A stretch of DNA of 46,240 bases from Desulfobacterales bacterium (GTDB lineage: Bacteria; Desulfobacterota; Desulfobacteria; Desulfobacterales; JAAELO01), in the NCBI GenBank assembly GCA_024226555.1, contig JAAELO010000092.1, forward strand, positions 1 through 46,240, written 5' to 3'. This document shows, piece by piece, positions 1 to 8,573 of the stretch. The notes below the pieces were generated by a model. That model saw only the letters and a list, made by a program, of their open reading frames with translations. It was not told where the DNA came from and ran no database searches. The position numbers and the translations under genes are program-made. The first letter of the stretch is position 1, and the number at the start of each line of letters is the position of its first letter.

Positions 1-11
1 TTACGTAGCTC

Positions 12-38
12 TATTAAAAGGCAGTTATTAGAGATTCC
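12..38 (-). mobile_element. fragment of the MITE-like element (L end)
   Basis: The stretch reads ...GGCAGTTATTAGAGATTCC, which is the inner flank and terminal repeat of the L end seen in full copies such as 45106-45234. The final C of the terminal CCC is lost. The rest of the element is either outside the window or decayed. Confidence 0.6.
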
Positions 39-94
39 ATTTATATATATACAGAGTAGTTGTAAAAGCCTGTTAAGCAGATCACATCTGTTGA

Positions 95-664
95 TTAAAA
101 ATCCATGGGAAATGAAAAAGATATCATAAATGTACGGATGCTATAGTCGTTTGTGAGTTGAATATGATCGCTACCATCTTTAGCCTTATCAAAATAGTAT
201 GTTGCATATTCAATATTTACAGAAATCCATTTAATTCCCATATATCCAATTCCGGTAATAAAGGCTTTTCCATCGGAAAGCTCCACATCACTTGTGGTAC
301 TTTCAGGCATAATAAAGGAGTTAATAAATTGATATGAAAACCAAAATCTTAGCCTGTCTATTGGTGTAAAACCAAGAGTAAACCCTCTGGATGTGTTTAA
401 TAAGGAAGTATTATAGTTTGGGTCTCCTGAAGTTGTTGTTAAAAGCGAATAAGTTCTAAAATCTATTCCTGCAAAAACTCCAGAATCAAAGTTATGACAC
501 AGTCTACCTGAAAGATAGAGTCCTTTGAAATCGCCCCCGACATCTGTTCCAAGCTGGTCAAACCGGCCCACCGCAAAACCTACACCAGGCTCAAACAATA
601 CTGTTGAATACGCTGTTTTGCAAATCATTATAAATAGGATAGTTGTAAGAAATATTTTTTTCAT
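95..664 (-). CDS. outer-membrane beta-barrel-like protein
   Basis: This is a 189-residue protein with a clear Sec signal peptide (MKK, then a hydrophobic run to about residue 20 ending in AYS). The mature part alternates polar and aromatic residues (for example LRFWFSYQF and WISVNIEYATYYF) and ends in a C-terminal phenylalanine (FPMDF), as BAM-dependent outer-membrane barrels do. The length suits a small 8-strand barrel. No catalytic motif is visible and I do not recognise a named family. The start is the only good one next to the signal peptide, although the ribosome-binding site (AAAG just upstream) is weak. It stands alone, with a truncated MITE-like element upstream of it. The barrel class is an inference from sequence pattern; function is unknown. 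Confidence 0.7.
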   Translation of the reverse strand: MKKIFLTTILFIMICKTAYSTVLFEPGVGFAVGRFDQLGTDVGGDFKGLYLSGRLCHNFDSGVFAGIDFRTYSLLTTTSGDPNYNTSLLNTSRGFTLGFTPIDRLRFWFSYQFINSFIMPESTTSDVELSDGKAFITGIGYMGIKWISVNIEYATYYFDKAKDGSDHIQLTNDYSIRTFMISFSFPMDF

Positions 665-786
665 CTTTATAAAATATAAATTTTTGAAGAGTTCCGGGAA
701 CCTTTAAAACAACTATATGGTATTTATAGGATTCGTTCAATAGCAACTTATGAAATTTGTAATTGATCTGTTACTTTTTAGATATA

Positions 787-881
787 GGGAACCTCTAATA
801 ATTAAAATTTTGATTGAAATACAACGTTTATAAAAGCTTTTAGTTTTATAAAATCTCTGCATGAAAAAAATAACGAACCAG
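787..881 (-). mobile_element. truncated MITE-like element, hairpin-containing subfamily
   Basis: It starts with the R-end repeat GGGAACCTCTAATAATTA, carries the internal inverted repeat TTTATAAAA...TTTTATAAA (825-860), continues into ATAACGAACC-like core sequence and then stops. The L end is missing. It lies at the 3' end of the hybrid kinase gene, whose stop codon is at 887-889. Confidence 0.75.
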
Positions 882-886
882 TTCGT

Positions 887-3403
887 TTATAAAAAGTTTT
901 TACGATTAAAAACTGTGTTGATTGACTTTACAAGGTCGACTATTTTAACAGGCTTTATCAGTAGTTCATTTATTATTCCTGATTTCTTTGAACTCTCATA
1001 TGTAAAACCTTCACTAAAACCAGTGCACATAATTACAGGTTTATCAGGGGCAATCTCTTTAATTTTTGCAGCTAAAATATCTCCTGTCATTTCAGGCATA
1101 GTCATATCTGTAATAACAAGATCAATTTCATTTTTTCTTTCTTCAAAAATCCCAAGAGCTTCCACTGAGCTGGTTGTTGTGATTACTTTATAACCTAAAT
1201 GACCCAGCATATCCTCACACACTTCAATTATCGATGGTTCATCATCCACAAATAGAATAGTTTCACTTCCGGATTTAATAGTTTCTATAGTTTCTATAGT
1301 TTCTATTTGAGTAGCCCGACCAACTTTTGGAAAAAGTATCTTAAATTCAGTACCATTTTCATTGCTTTCAAGAGTTATTTTACCACCATGGGATTGAACA
1401 ATGCCATGAACAACTGCAAGTCCAAGACCGGTTCCTACACCTTTATCCTTAGTTGTAAAGTAAGGATCAAAAATTCTGGTAACAATCTCTGAAGAGATTC
1501 CATGGCCTGTATCGGAAATAGTTAAAAGTACCCAGTTCTCATCAGTATTATTATCTGTATGGTCTGTTACTTTTAGAGTAAGAACCCCTCCCCTATCCTT
1601 CATTGCATGATGTGCATTGGTACAAAGGTTCATAATAACCTGATGAATCTGATTTATATCTGCATGTATATACAGGGGTTCATTAGTTACCTTGCAAAAA
1701 ATTTTAACAGTTGAAGGCAGAAGGGAACGGAGCATTTTTGTTATCTCTTTTAATATTATTCTCGAATCAACATTTGCTCTTCTGGTTTCAACCTGTCTGC
1801 TAAATTCAAGGATTTGAGATACAAGATCTTTTGCTCTTATAGTTGCAGATAAAATATTGTTAAGTTTTTTATTAAAAAAATCATCTTCCGGTAGTTTTAT
1901 TTTCAACAGTTCTGTATTTCCTAATATTCCTGCAAGAATATTGTTAAAATCATGTGCAATGCCACCTGCCAGCGTCCCGATAGACTCCATTTTTTGAGCC
2001 TGTCTTAATTTTAACTCAAGCTCTTTCTTTTTTGTAATATCTCTTGAAACACCAAGAATACCGACAACATCGCCTTTATCTCTCAGGATAGTAATATGCT
2101 CCTCTACCCAAAATAATGAACCATCCTTGCGCTTTTTTTCAAGCTCAAGTATTGGGTTTTCATCAACACTTTCTTTATTTGCAATTGTTTTAGAGAGAAT
2201 TTTTAAAATAATTGAGTATGATTCTTTTGTCAGGGTTTCACTAATATTTGAACCAATCAGAGCTTCCTGGGTAAAGCCAGACACCTTGTGAATTGAAGGG
2301 CTCACATATGAATATTCCAGATCAAGATCCACAGTCCAGATAACATCATTGGTATTTTCAGCTATAAACCTGTATTTCTTCTCATTCCGCCTGAGAGCAT
2401 CCACAGCTTTAAGAGCCTGTATTTTTTCTCCACAATATGAGGCAAAAACAGTTCCCACATCAAGATCCTGTGGACTAAACGGAGGGGACTTTTTATTATG
2501 AAGAGATATTAAACCCATTATATCATCATCTCTGTCCATAAGCGGGAAAATTAGTACGGATCCATCCTTATACCCATCCCAGCCACTGTTATAAATATTA
2601 TTTTCTTTTGTGATATCTTTAATCAATACAGGTTGTTTTGTTTTCAATGAACGATTAAACAGACTATTTTCCTTTAACTCGGTGGATATCGAGGGTGGAA
2701 CATTCATATTATCCAGAGAACTTTGCAATATAAAAGACTTATTATGCTTTAGAAATATACTACCGCCCTTTGCGTTCATATTTTTGGCAAACTCTTTTAA
2801 AATCATCTCGGATGCCTCGAGCAAATTTTCTGCAGAGTCAAGCTCCCGTGAAGACCTTACAATATCTTTCATTCGTTCATTAATTCTTATCAGTTCACGT
2901 TCAGTTTTCTCACGTATGTAAATTTCAGTTCTAAGATTTCTATTTACTGTCTCATGTTTTCTTGTTCTCTCTTTCACTTCCTGTTCAAGGTGTTTTCTAT
3001 AGCGTCTGTTCTCTTTATAGAGGCGTGATCTATCTAATGATTTTTTAATTGAATGGATTAATACTCCAAGATCTTTTATGGGTTTTAAATGGTAATCCCA
3101 GGCACCAAAATGAAGAGCATCGACAACATCACTAATAATCCCGGCTCCGGAAACTATAATAACAGGTGTATCAGGGGATGCTTTTGTTATATTTTGAAGA
3201 ACTTCAAGACCGTCCATTTCAGGCATTTTGATATCAAGCAGAACTAAATCAGGTTTTTCTACTGGAAAAATTTTTAAACATTCAGCACCATTTGATGCTT
3301 CAATAACCTGGTAATTATAATCTTCCAATAAATTTCTAAAACTGTTTCTTATTGCTGGTTCATCATCAACAACCAATATCCTTAAAGCTTGCTCGACTGA
3401 CAT
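887..3403 (-). CDS. hybrid sensor histidine kinase, REC-GAF-PAS-HisKA-HATPase-REC
   Basis: This is an 838-residue soluble kinase. Domains in order: an N-terminal receiver (RILVVDDEPAIRNS, phosphoacceptor Asp about 54 in LLDIKMPEMDG, Lys in LKPI); a coiled coil; a GAF domain (about 190-330); a PAS domain (about 350-460, FIAENTNDVIWTVDLD); HisKA with the phosphorylatable His near 484 in GGIAHDFNN; HATPase (DTGHGIS, GTGLGLAVVHG); and a C-terminal receiver (LFVDDEPS, Asp near 766 in ITDMTMPEM). No membrane segment is seen, so it should sense cytoplasmic or partner signals. An upstream in-frame ATG at 3430 exists, but ATG 3401-3403 has GGAG five bases before it and starts just before the receiver, so I chose it. 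The gene is monocistronic. Unlike the six kinases at 14.8-34.6 kb it lacks the PPKEE C-terminal module. Its partner is unknown. Confidence 0.93.
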   Translation of the reverse strand: MSVEQALRILVVDDEPAIRNSFRNLLEDYNYQVIEASNGAECLKIFPVEKPDLVLLDIKMPEMDGLEVLQNITKASPDTPVIIVSGAGIISDVVDALHFGAWDYHLKPIKDLGVLIHSIKKSLDRSRLYKENRRYRKHLEQEVKERTRKHETVNRNLRTEIYIREKTERELIRINERMKDIVRSSRELDSAENLLEASEMILKEFAKNMNAKGGSIFLKHNKSFILQSSLDNMNVPPSISTELKENSLFNRSLKTKQPVLIKDITKENNIYNSGWDGYKDGSVLIFPLMDRDDDIMGLISLHNKKSPPFSPQDLDVGTVFASYCGEKIQALKAVDALRRNEKKYRFIAENTNDVIWTVDLDLEYSYVSPSIHKVSGFTQEALIGSNISETLTKESYSIILKILSKTIANKESVDENPILELEKKRKDGSLFWVEEHITILRDKGDVVGILGVSRDITKKKELELKLRQAQKMESIGTLAGGIAHDFNNILAGILGNTELLKIKLPEDDFFNKKLNNILSATIRAKDLVSQILEFSRQVETRRANVDSRIILKEITKMLRSLLPSTVKIFCKVTNEPLYIHADINQIHQVIMNLCTNAHHAMKDRGGVLTLKVTDHTDNNTDENWVLLTISDTGHGISSEIVTRIFDPYFTTKDKGVGTGLGLAVVHGIVQSHGGKITLESNENGTEFKILFPKVGRATQIETIETIETIKSGSETILFVDDEPSIIEVCEDMLGHLGYKVITTTSSVEALGIFEERKNEIDLVITDMTMPEMTGDILAAKIKEIAPDKPVIMCTGFSEGFTYESSKKSGIINELLIKPVKIVDLVKSINTVFNRKNFL
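1282..1308 (-). repeat. 9-bp tandem repeat inside the kinase gene (3 units)
   Basis: Three units of TTTCTATAG or TTTCTATTT (plus-strand reading) encode IET-IET-IET in the linker between HATPase and the second receiver. Unit gain or loss stays in frame and would only change linker length. Confidence 0.7.
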
Positions 3404-3573
3404 GAAAGCTCCATATTTACTATTTTTCACAAATATATTAATATTGGTAGCCTCTGATAAAAGGTTACCTCATATTTTCATTATAATATATAATCCTAAA
3501 ATAATATTCAGTGCAAGTTTAAATATTTAAAGAGTTATTAATTCAATAGTGAACAGATTTTTATAAAAGATAT

Positions 3574-3599
3574 AAGGGTAGGTTTTTGGCCTACCCCTT
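3574..3599 (-). terminator. stem-loop terminator of the SCP2-flavoprotein operon
   Basis: An inverted repeat AAGGGTAGG / CCTACCCCTT with a short loop lies 17 bases past the stop of the 3617-5380 gene. Read on the minus strand it is followed by a moderately T-rich stretch, so it is a plausible intrinsic terminator. It may act in both directions. Confidence 0.6.
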
Positions 3600-3616
3600 T
3601 ATATTTAATCATTTTT

Positions 3617-5380
3617 CTACAATGGGTTTACCCCTTTATAATATGCTTTTTTTCCATCAAGAGATTCCCAGAAAAGATCAGCCTGGGACTGGAATGTATC
3701 CTGGGAAATTTCAGGATTCTGAATCTCTTTCATAAGACTTCTGTCTATTCTTCCGTCTTCAAATATCTGCTTGCCAGCCTGATAACATATTCTTTCAACT
3801 TTTTTACGTCTATCAATGTATACCGGTTGTGAGAGAAGTTCAGCAGCAGGTAGATAGAACTCTCCTGCAAGAGTATAATTTTCAGAATGATTGCTGAGAC
3901 ATCTGAAAATACCTTTAACTCCATCAAAATTTCCTTCAACTTCTGGAAAACCACCTGCTGAAAATATAATAAACCCTTTTCTTTTCTCTTCAGGATACCT
4001 TGATGGATGCAATGTTAAACCATCTCTTTTAAGCATATATGGTTTCACGTTTGGAATGGAGCGATCAAGGAAGGTTTTCAAACGCGAAGTTATCGAAAAG
4101 ATGAAAAGTGGTGATACAAATATAATCAGATCGGCTTCCCTTGTTTTTAATAAAAGATCCGGCATATCGTCTTTAGAACGACAAACTCCAGGAGTTTTTG
4201 TCCAGCAGTTGTAACACCCGCAGCAATTATTTATCTGCTTTTTCTTTAGATCTATATATTCAACCTCTCCCCCGGATGCTTCAATCCCTTCACAGAATTT
4301 TTTTGCCATCAAAGTGCTTTTGCTATATTTCTCCACTCGTCCTCCACCATTAATAACAAGAACTTTCTTTAATGATTTAGGTTCAAAGCTTCCATATTCA
4401 AATTCCTCTTTTTTGCTAATATGATTTTCAGATTCCTGTGGAAGTTTTTTAACAGGAGGATAGAACAGGTCTTCAAATTTTAAAAGTAGCGATGCATCAC
4501 CTTCAACCTCAAACATGTTATTTAGAAATGCTTTATCACCAGCTATATCCTGATTAGCAATGTCTAACCAAACCTGACTTGAAGCCTTTATTACCATTGT
4601 CGGCTTTTCATACTCTCCGGAAGTATAGAAACAAGCTTGGTTCCGAATTGTGAGATAACCTGTCTCATTTTCATCCCCATGCAGATAAAACTGAACAATT
4701 GCATCAATCCCATGTGCTTTTTTTTTATTTATCCCAAATGGCATAGCTGTAAACATATCTTTTACAGTTTCGAAATGAACAGGGGTTAATGTTAAACGTT
4801 GCTGGAGGTATTGTGGCAGATATTTTGTTAAAGGGTAACCAACTCCAAGTAGCAATACCATAGGAAGAATATTTTGTATAAGTTGATGAATAAGCACACT
4901 ATTGGAATAAATTATTAAAGAGAGAAAAAAACAGACAATAAAGATCGCTGCCCAAATGTAATTTAAAATTAGATTTATAATTAGAAATTGCCGTGACGAC
5001 GATATTACAGGAGGATAATCCTTTTTCGAATACTCAAAAGTGAAGGGAGATATTTTGAATAGAGGAGGAAAAAAAGCAACAGTAAACAGTGCTATATATA
5101 AACCAGGTATAGCATTTTTTAAAAAGATTGATCCTAATTCAGGAATAAAAAAGACTGATCCAGTTCCAAGGAAAACAATCCCCGTAATACCTATCATAAA
5201 ATAGGTGATTTCTTTTCTACGCTCAGCTATTAGCAAGTTTATAGCAAGAATAGCACATGTTACAAAAATAATTGGTTTTAGAGGTTCAACTGCATAACCA
5301 TACGCATTAGCAAAGATATTAATTATAATAATACCTGCAAATGGAAGGTTTTTAACTAATATACTTATTGTATATTTCAT
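3617..5380 (-). CDS. membrane protein fused to SCP2-like and iron-sulfur flavoprotein (FMN reductase-like) domains
   Basis: This 587-residue protein has three parts. Residues 1 to about 200 hold five or six hydrophobic helices. Residues about 205-305 resemble an SCP2 sterol-carrier domain (DAIVQFYLHGDENETGYLTI, then MVIKASSQVWLDIANQ and the GD..LL pattern). From about 340 there is a flavodoxin-like NADPH-dependent FMN reductase fold (KVLVINGGGRVEKYSKS for FMN phosphate binding, ADLIIFVSPLFIFSITS). A cysteine cluster NCCGCYNCWTKTPGVC fits CX2CX2CX7C, the compact [4Fe-4S] motif of Isf-type iron-sulfur flavoproteins. I infer a membrane-tethered flavin redox enzyme with a hydrophobic-ligand pocket; the substrate is unknown. 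It follows the DUF2141-like gene after 12 bases, so the two are probably co-transcribed. An AGGA lies about ten bases before the ATG. The three-part fusion is unusual to me. Confidence 0.8.
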   Translation of the reverse strand: MKYTISILVKNLPFAGIIIINIFANAYGYAVEPLKPIIFVTCAILAINLLIAERRKEITYFMIGITGIVFLGTGSVFFIPELGSIFLKNAIPGLYIALFTVAFFPPLFKISPFTFEYSKKDYPPVISSSRQFLIINLILNYIWAAIFIVCFFLSLIIYSNSVLIHQLIQNILPMVLLLGVGYPLTKYLPQYLQQRLTLTPVHFETVKDMFTAMPFGINKKKAHGIDAIVQFYLHGDENETGYLTIRNQACFYTSGEYEKPTMVIKASSQVWLDIANQDIAGDKAFLNNMFEVEGDASLLLKFEDLFYPPVKKLPQESENHISKKEEFEYGSFEPKSLKKVLVINGGGRVEKYSKSTLMAKKFCEGIEASGGEVEYIDLKKKQINNCCGCYNCWTKTPGVCRSKDDMPDLLLKTREADLIIFVSPLFIFSITSRLKTFLDRSIPNVKPYMLKRDGLTLHPSRYPEEKRKGFIIFSAGGFPEVEGNFDGVKGIFRCLSNHSENYTLAGEFYLPAAELLSQPVYIDRRKKVERICYQAGKQIFEDGRIDRSLMKEIQNPEISQDTFQSQADLFWESLDGKKAYYKGVNPL

Positions 5381-5392
5381 ACTTTGGTAATC

Positions 5393-5836
5393 CTATTTTA
5401 TATTTATAATCACATCCAAAGAGGACCCGTTTTTCAGATTTAATTTCGCTTCTTTGAAAGATGGCGGCCCCAATGTTCCTCTTACATTATTTGAAAAACC
5501 ATATGCTTCCTGTGGAACACCCATAAAGTTTTTTTCTAAAACCATATCTGAATTTTTGTCATGATAAGCAGCAATAGCATATTCTCCTAATGGAAGACCT
5601 AAAAAAATAACCTGAACTTCTTTTCCAATCGCTTTAACAGCTTGACCTTTGAGATGTTTACCTGTTTTTGGAAACAATAGTGCCTTATTATAAAGGCCAA
5701 TCATAATTGTACCTTCAGAGCTTTGAAATCCCCTCACTGTAACTTTTATTATTCCTGTTTGTTCAGATGAAAATGCACTTTTTGAAAAAGTTAAACAGAG
5801 TATCAATAGCATTAAGGTTGTTAAATATTTATTCAT
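5393..5836 (-). CDS. DUF2141-like periplasmic protein
   Basis: This is a 147-residue protein with a Sec signal peptide (about 1-23, ending SAFSS). The body matches the DUF2141 pattern: KVTVRGFQSSEGTIMIGLY, then LGEYAIAAYHDKNSDMVLEKNFMGVPQEAYGFSNN, the hallmark AYHD.N.D...N..G.P.E.YGFSNN signature. The family is exported and has no established reaction. The ATG is preceded by GAGGAAAT, a good ribosome-binding site. It is the first gene of a two-gene operon with the SCP2-flavoprotein fusion, 12 bases apart. This suggests a shared envelope role, perhaps with lipids or carotenoids, but that is an inference. Confidence 0.85.
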   Translation of the reverse strand: MNKYLTTLMLLILCLTFSKSAFSSEQTGIIKVTVRGFQSSEGTIMIGLYNKALLFPKTGKHLKGQAVKAIGKEVQVIFLGLPLGEYAIAAYHDKNSDMVLEKNFMGVPQEAYGFSNNVRGTLGPPSFKEAKLNLKNGSSLDVIINIK

Positions 5837-6011
5837 TTAATTTCCTCTTTAATAAAATTATAAAACAAAATGTTACCCGGGTTCTATATTAAGTACAAAA
5901 TATCAAATTGTGAAGTAATATGTGATGTTTGGGAGCTTTATGTGACTATTGGGAATATCTGGGATAAAATGGAACATTGGGTCAAGACCTAACCCATAGA
6001 TTTTTAAATCA

Positions 6012-6068
6012 CGATGTTTTTTGTTATGCCTTGTTTTTCATCAAAAATTCTAATTATTAGAAATTCCC
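6012..6068 (+). mobile_element. MITE-like element fragment (R end only)
   Basis: The sequence GCCTTGTTTTTCATC, followed by AAAATTCTAATTATTAG and AAATTCCC, is the inner half and R terminal repeat of the element. No L end is found in the 150 bases to the left. The fragment sits downstream of the LytTR gene. Confidence 0.7.
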
Positions 6069-6123
6069 ATAACTAAATTAAAAATTTTATATATGACAAT
6101 CATCGCAAGCTGGAATACATTCT

Positions 6124-7017
6124 TCAGATCTCTGGCAACTCAATTTTAAGCTGCTCAATAATCGTTTTTGGAAAACTGCGGGAAACAGGAATAGAAACAT
6201 CAAGTTTTCTCATATGCAGTTTAAAGGATCTTGCATTTCCACTAACACTTTCGATTAGTTGTAAATTAACAATGTGGGATCGATGGCAACGAACAATTTT
6301 ATCAAAATCAGTTAAATGCTCTTCCGCTGCTTTTAAGGGCATTCTCATAAGTTTTTCAGAAACCTTTTCCTGATCAAGATAATATACTTTCGAATAATTG
6401 CCTTCAGAGCTAATACAAATAAGACTGTTTTGAGAAAGTTCTAAACTTCCATTCTTGTTTTCTGTGAAAAGGGATATTAACTGTTCATTTTCATACTCAA
6501 ACTTTTGATTTTCAATTTTTTCAGAAACATCCTGTGCAATTAAGCTATGTTTCTTCCAAAAACTTCTTTCCAGAAACATTGTGACCAATATTGTAGGAAT
6601 TATACCAACACCTAATGTATATACAAGAAAACTTAGCAACCCGTGATTTTTTGAAACATAGTGCTCAACCTGATTATCATAGATCCAGTTCAAAAAAACT
6701 ATTAACAGGATATTTCCTAAACAAAATATTATGTGGTTTTTTACACACCACTTATCAAGGTCAAAAAATGAAGGAAAAAAAACAGGTAGAACATAAAAGT
6801 TTATCATCATACCAACAAACGTGATAACTCCAAAACCAGATAAATAAAGAGTCTTGTTCCGGGCTATGGACTCAATTCCAAATGGTTGAAAAAAAGCCAG
6901 AAACAGAAAAATAAAGATCCCAAAAAGAATTGACACTCCAACCTTAGCAAGCTCGGAATCTGTATGTGGAAAAGGCCTGTTAAACCAGGCGCTGATAGTT
7001 GAAATTATTTCGAGCAT
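6124..7017 (-). CDS. membrane-bound LytTR-family DNA-binding regulator
   Basis: This is a 297-residue protein. The N-terminal half has four hydrophobic segments (about 27-50, 60-80, 90-112 and 130-152), then a short coiled coil. The C-terminal ~100 residues form a LytTR domain: SLICISSEGNYSKVYYLDQ, then PLKAAEEHL, FDKIVRCHRSHIVNLQLIESV, and a final VSIPVSRSFPKTIIEQL. The conserved R.HRS.IVN motif is intact. No receiver domain is present, so it resembles the membrane-LytTR type in which the sensor and DNA-binding parts are one chain. It is separated from neighbours on both sides by more than 100 bases; a target promoter is not visible. The start ATG has GGATAAAAA just upstream. Confidence 0.88.
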   Translation of the reverse strand: MLEIISTISAWFNRPFPHTDSELAKVGVSILFGIFIFLFLAFFQPFGIESIARNKTLYLSGFGVITFVGMMINFYVLPVFFPSFFDLDKWCVKNHIIFCLGNILLIVFLNWIYDNQVEHYVSKNHGLLSFLVYTLGVGIIPTILVTMFLERSFWKKHSLIAQDVSEKIENQKFEYENEQLISLFTENKNGSLELSQNSLICISSEGNYSKVYYLDQEKVSEKLMRMPLKAAEEHLTDFDKIVRCHRSHIVNLQLIESVSGNARSFKLHMRKLDVSIPVSRSFPKTIIEQLKIELPEI

Positions 7018-7155
7018 TTTTTATCCAGTATCAAAAATGATTTTTAAATTGAGAAAATACAATAATATATCTGTAAAATCAAGCAGATACTGCATTATCA
7101 GATTACCAGATTCGTTATAAGGGACTTTAACGCTATCTGGTATAATTCTTAAATT

Positions 7156-8232
7156 TTAAAAAGACCAACCTATAGTAGTTCCTACAGAATAAGTAAAACT
7201 ATCTGAGTTTTCATAAATACTATCAGACTCTTTCAAATCTGAATAAAAAGCACCTAAATTTATTCCTAATTGAAAATTACTATTAAAATTAAAGATTGTA
7301 TTAATTCTTGCAGTTGAAATTATTCCAATATCATCACGATCTGAAGTACCAGCCAACAATTCAAGAGATAGCCTCGTCTTTTTTATATCACCATAATAAA
7401 GAACCGGTCCTGTCATGAAGTAATAACCATCATAACTATTCTCATCACCATTGCTGTATTCTTCATTTATATTGTGATATCCAAATTCCGTGTTAAGTCC
7501 CAAACCTTTATCCTCACCAGCTCCAAGACATATTTTTATACCATTCAATGTTCCCCAGCGTTTATATTCCAATCCCTCTTTATTTCTTTTATTATAGAAA
7601 AAAGAGTTCTGCATCTTTACATCTACCCACAAATGGCTGTCTCTCAGGTATTTATATAGAAATCCAACTCCATATCCAATAAGAAAAATAGTTACAAAAA
7701 CACCAATTACTATAAAAATAATCAATAACCCTTCAGGGCCGCCTTTGCTAATATCAATATTTGGTAAGTTTAAATTTGGTAGCGATTTCGCAGTTTCTTT
7801 CTTTTCTAAGCTCTCATCCTCAGTCTTTTCTTTATCTATTTTTTCAGATCCATCCTTTTCTTTATCTATTTTTTCTGATTCATCCTTTTCTTTATCTATT
7901 TTTTCTGATTCATCCTTTTCTTTATCTATTTTTTCTGATTCATCCTTTTCTTTATCTATTTTTTCAGATTCATCCTTTTTTTTATCTATTTCTGATATTT
8001 TAATTCTTTCTTTTTTGTATTTATTAATCATATCCGGATTACTTTGGATTTTATTGATCATCTCCGGGGTTCCCTCTATCACAGTTACACCAGGGTATTT
8101 TGCCTTTAATGTTTCATAAATATTCTGATTGTTTTTAAGGTTAATTATTTTTATAGGTGTTTGATGTGAAGACGCATAAACTGTGGAATAGAAAAAGAAT
8201 GTGATAGTAATAAGAATTATATTTTTTTTCAT
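7156..8232 (-). CDS. envelope protein with charged tandem repeats, a membrane helix and a barrel-like C-terminus
   Basis: This is a 358-residue protein. Starting from ATG 8230-8232 gives a clean signal peptide (MKKNIILITITFFFYSTVYAS) with GAGGG five bases upstream, so this start is preferred over the ATG 12 bases earlier. After about 75 residues come five copies of a 10-residue unit (DKEKDESEKI), then a hydrophobic helix (GLLIIFIVIGVFVTIFLIGY, about 165-190). The C-terminal ~160 residues have alternating beta-strand patterns and end in WSF, like an outer-membrane barrel. The charged repeat is probably a rigid helical spacer. An internal helix combined with a barrel-like end is odd; one reading is an inner-to-outer membrane bridge. 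No named family is recognised. Confidence 0.72.
   Translation of the reverse strand: MKKNIILITITFFFYSTVYASSHQTPIKIINLKNNQNIYETLKAKYPGVTVIEGTPEMINKIQSNPDMINKYKKERIKISEIDKKKDESEKIDKEKDESEKIDKEKDESEKIDKEKDESEKIDKEKDGSEKIDKEKTEDESLEKKETAKSLPNLNLPNIDISKGGPEGLLIIFIVIGVFVTIFLIGYGVGFLYKYLRDSHLWVDVKMQNSFFYNKRNKEGLEYKRWGTLNGIKICLGAGEDKGLGLNTEFGYHNINEEYSNGDENSYDGYYFMTGPVLYYGDIKKTRLSLELLAGTSDRDDIGIISTARINTIFNFNSNFQLGINLGAFYSDLKESDSIYENSDSFTYSVGTTIGWSF
7831..7992 (-). repeat. 30-bp tandem repeat (about 5.3 copies) in coding sequence
   Basis: Units at 7831, 7861, 7891, 7921 and 7951 begin TTTATCTATTTTTTCWGAT and are nearly identical; a partial unit follows at 7981. Each encodes ten residues (DKEKDESEKI with minor changes). 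High DNA identity means copy number could change readily by slippage or recombination while keeping the frame. Confidence 0.95.
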
Positions 8233-8510
8233 TTTGTCCCTCATTTGTTTAGTTTTGTCATTAGCTTTTTCAATTTATATGCCAAAGTTTTATAAGTACA
8301 TATACACCTGTATTTATTGATATTAACGACATTGTAATTTGTTGGAATTCAAATCGAGACTTACAAGTGTGTCTCAAAAGTGCATTGTGTCAACATTTGG
8401 TATAATATTTATTCATATGAAAATAGGCTATAGCAATCAGCTAATAATTGAAAAAAACTTTAAGCTTAGAGGAAAATGTGGTGGATAATTTTATAGAAGA
8501 ATGAAAGTCA

Positions 8511-8544
8511 GATCCTTCTCCCCAAAAACTTAAGGAGAAGGATT
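8511..8544 (-). terminator. strong stem-loop downstream of the chemotaxis receptor gene
   Basis: GATCCTTCTCC (8511-8521) pairs with GGAGAAGGATTC (8533-8544) around a 10-12 base loop. It lies about 30 bases past the receptor gene's stop. There is no clear T run, so it may act as a 3' end stabiliser or a weak terminator. The rest of 8233-8573 shows nothing I can assign. Confidence 0.45.
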
Positions 8545-8573
8545 CCTGAAAAGCATGTATATAGTACTATTGA

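Noticed and set aside
3404-3430. Longer N-terminus for the 838-residue kinase
   Set aside because: The upstream in-frame ATG lacks a ribosome-binding site, while the internal ATG has GGAG at proper distance.
7831-7992. CRISPR-like array of 30-bp repeats
   Set aside because: The repeats are directly adjacent with no spacers, and they code in frame for a 10-residue unit of an envelope protein.
7745-8119. Plus-strand Ser/Phe-rich open frame of 124 codons
   Set aside because: It is the antisense of the charged tandem repeat in the minus-strand envelope protein.
8511-8544. Classical rho-independent terminator
   Set aside because: The stem is strong but no T run follows on either strand; it is kept only as a low-confidence stem-loop.
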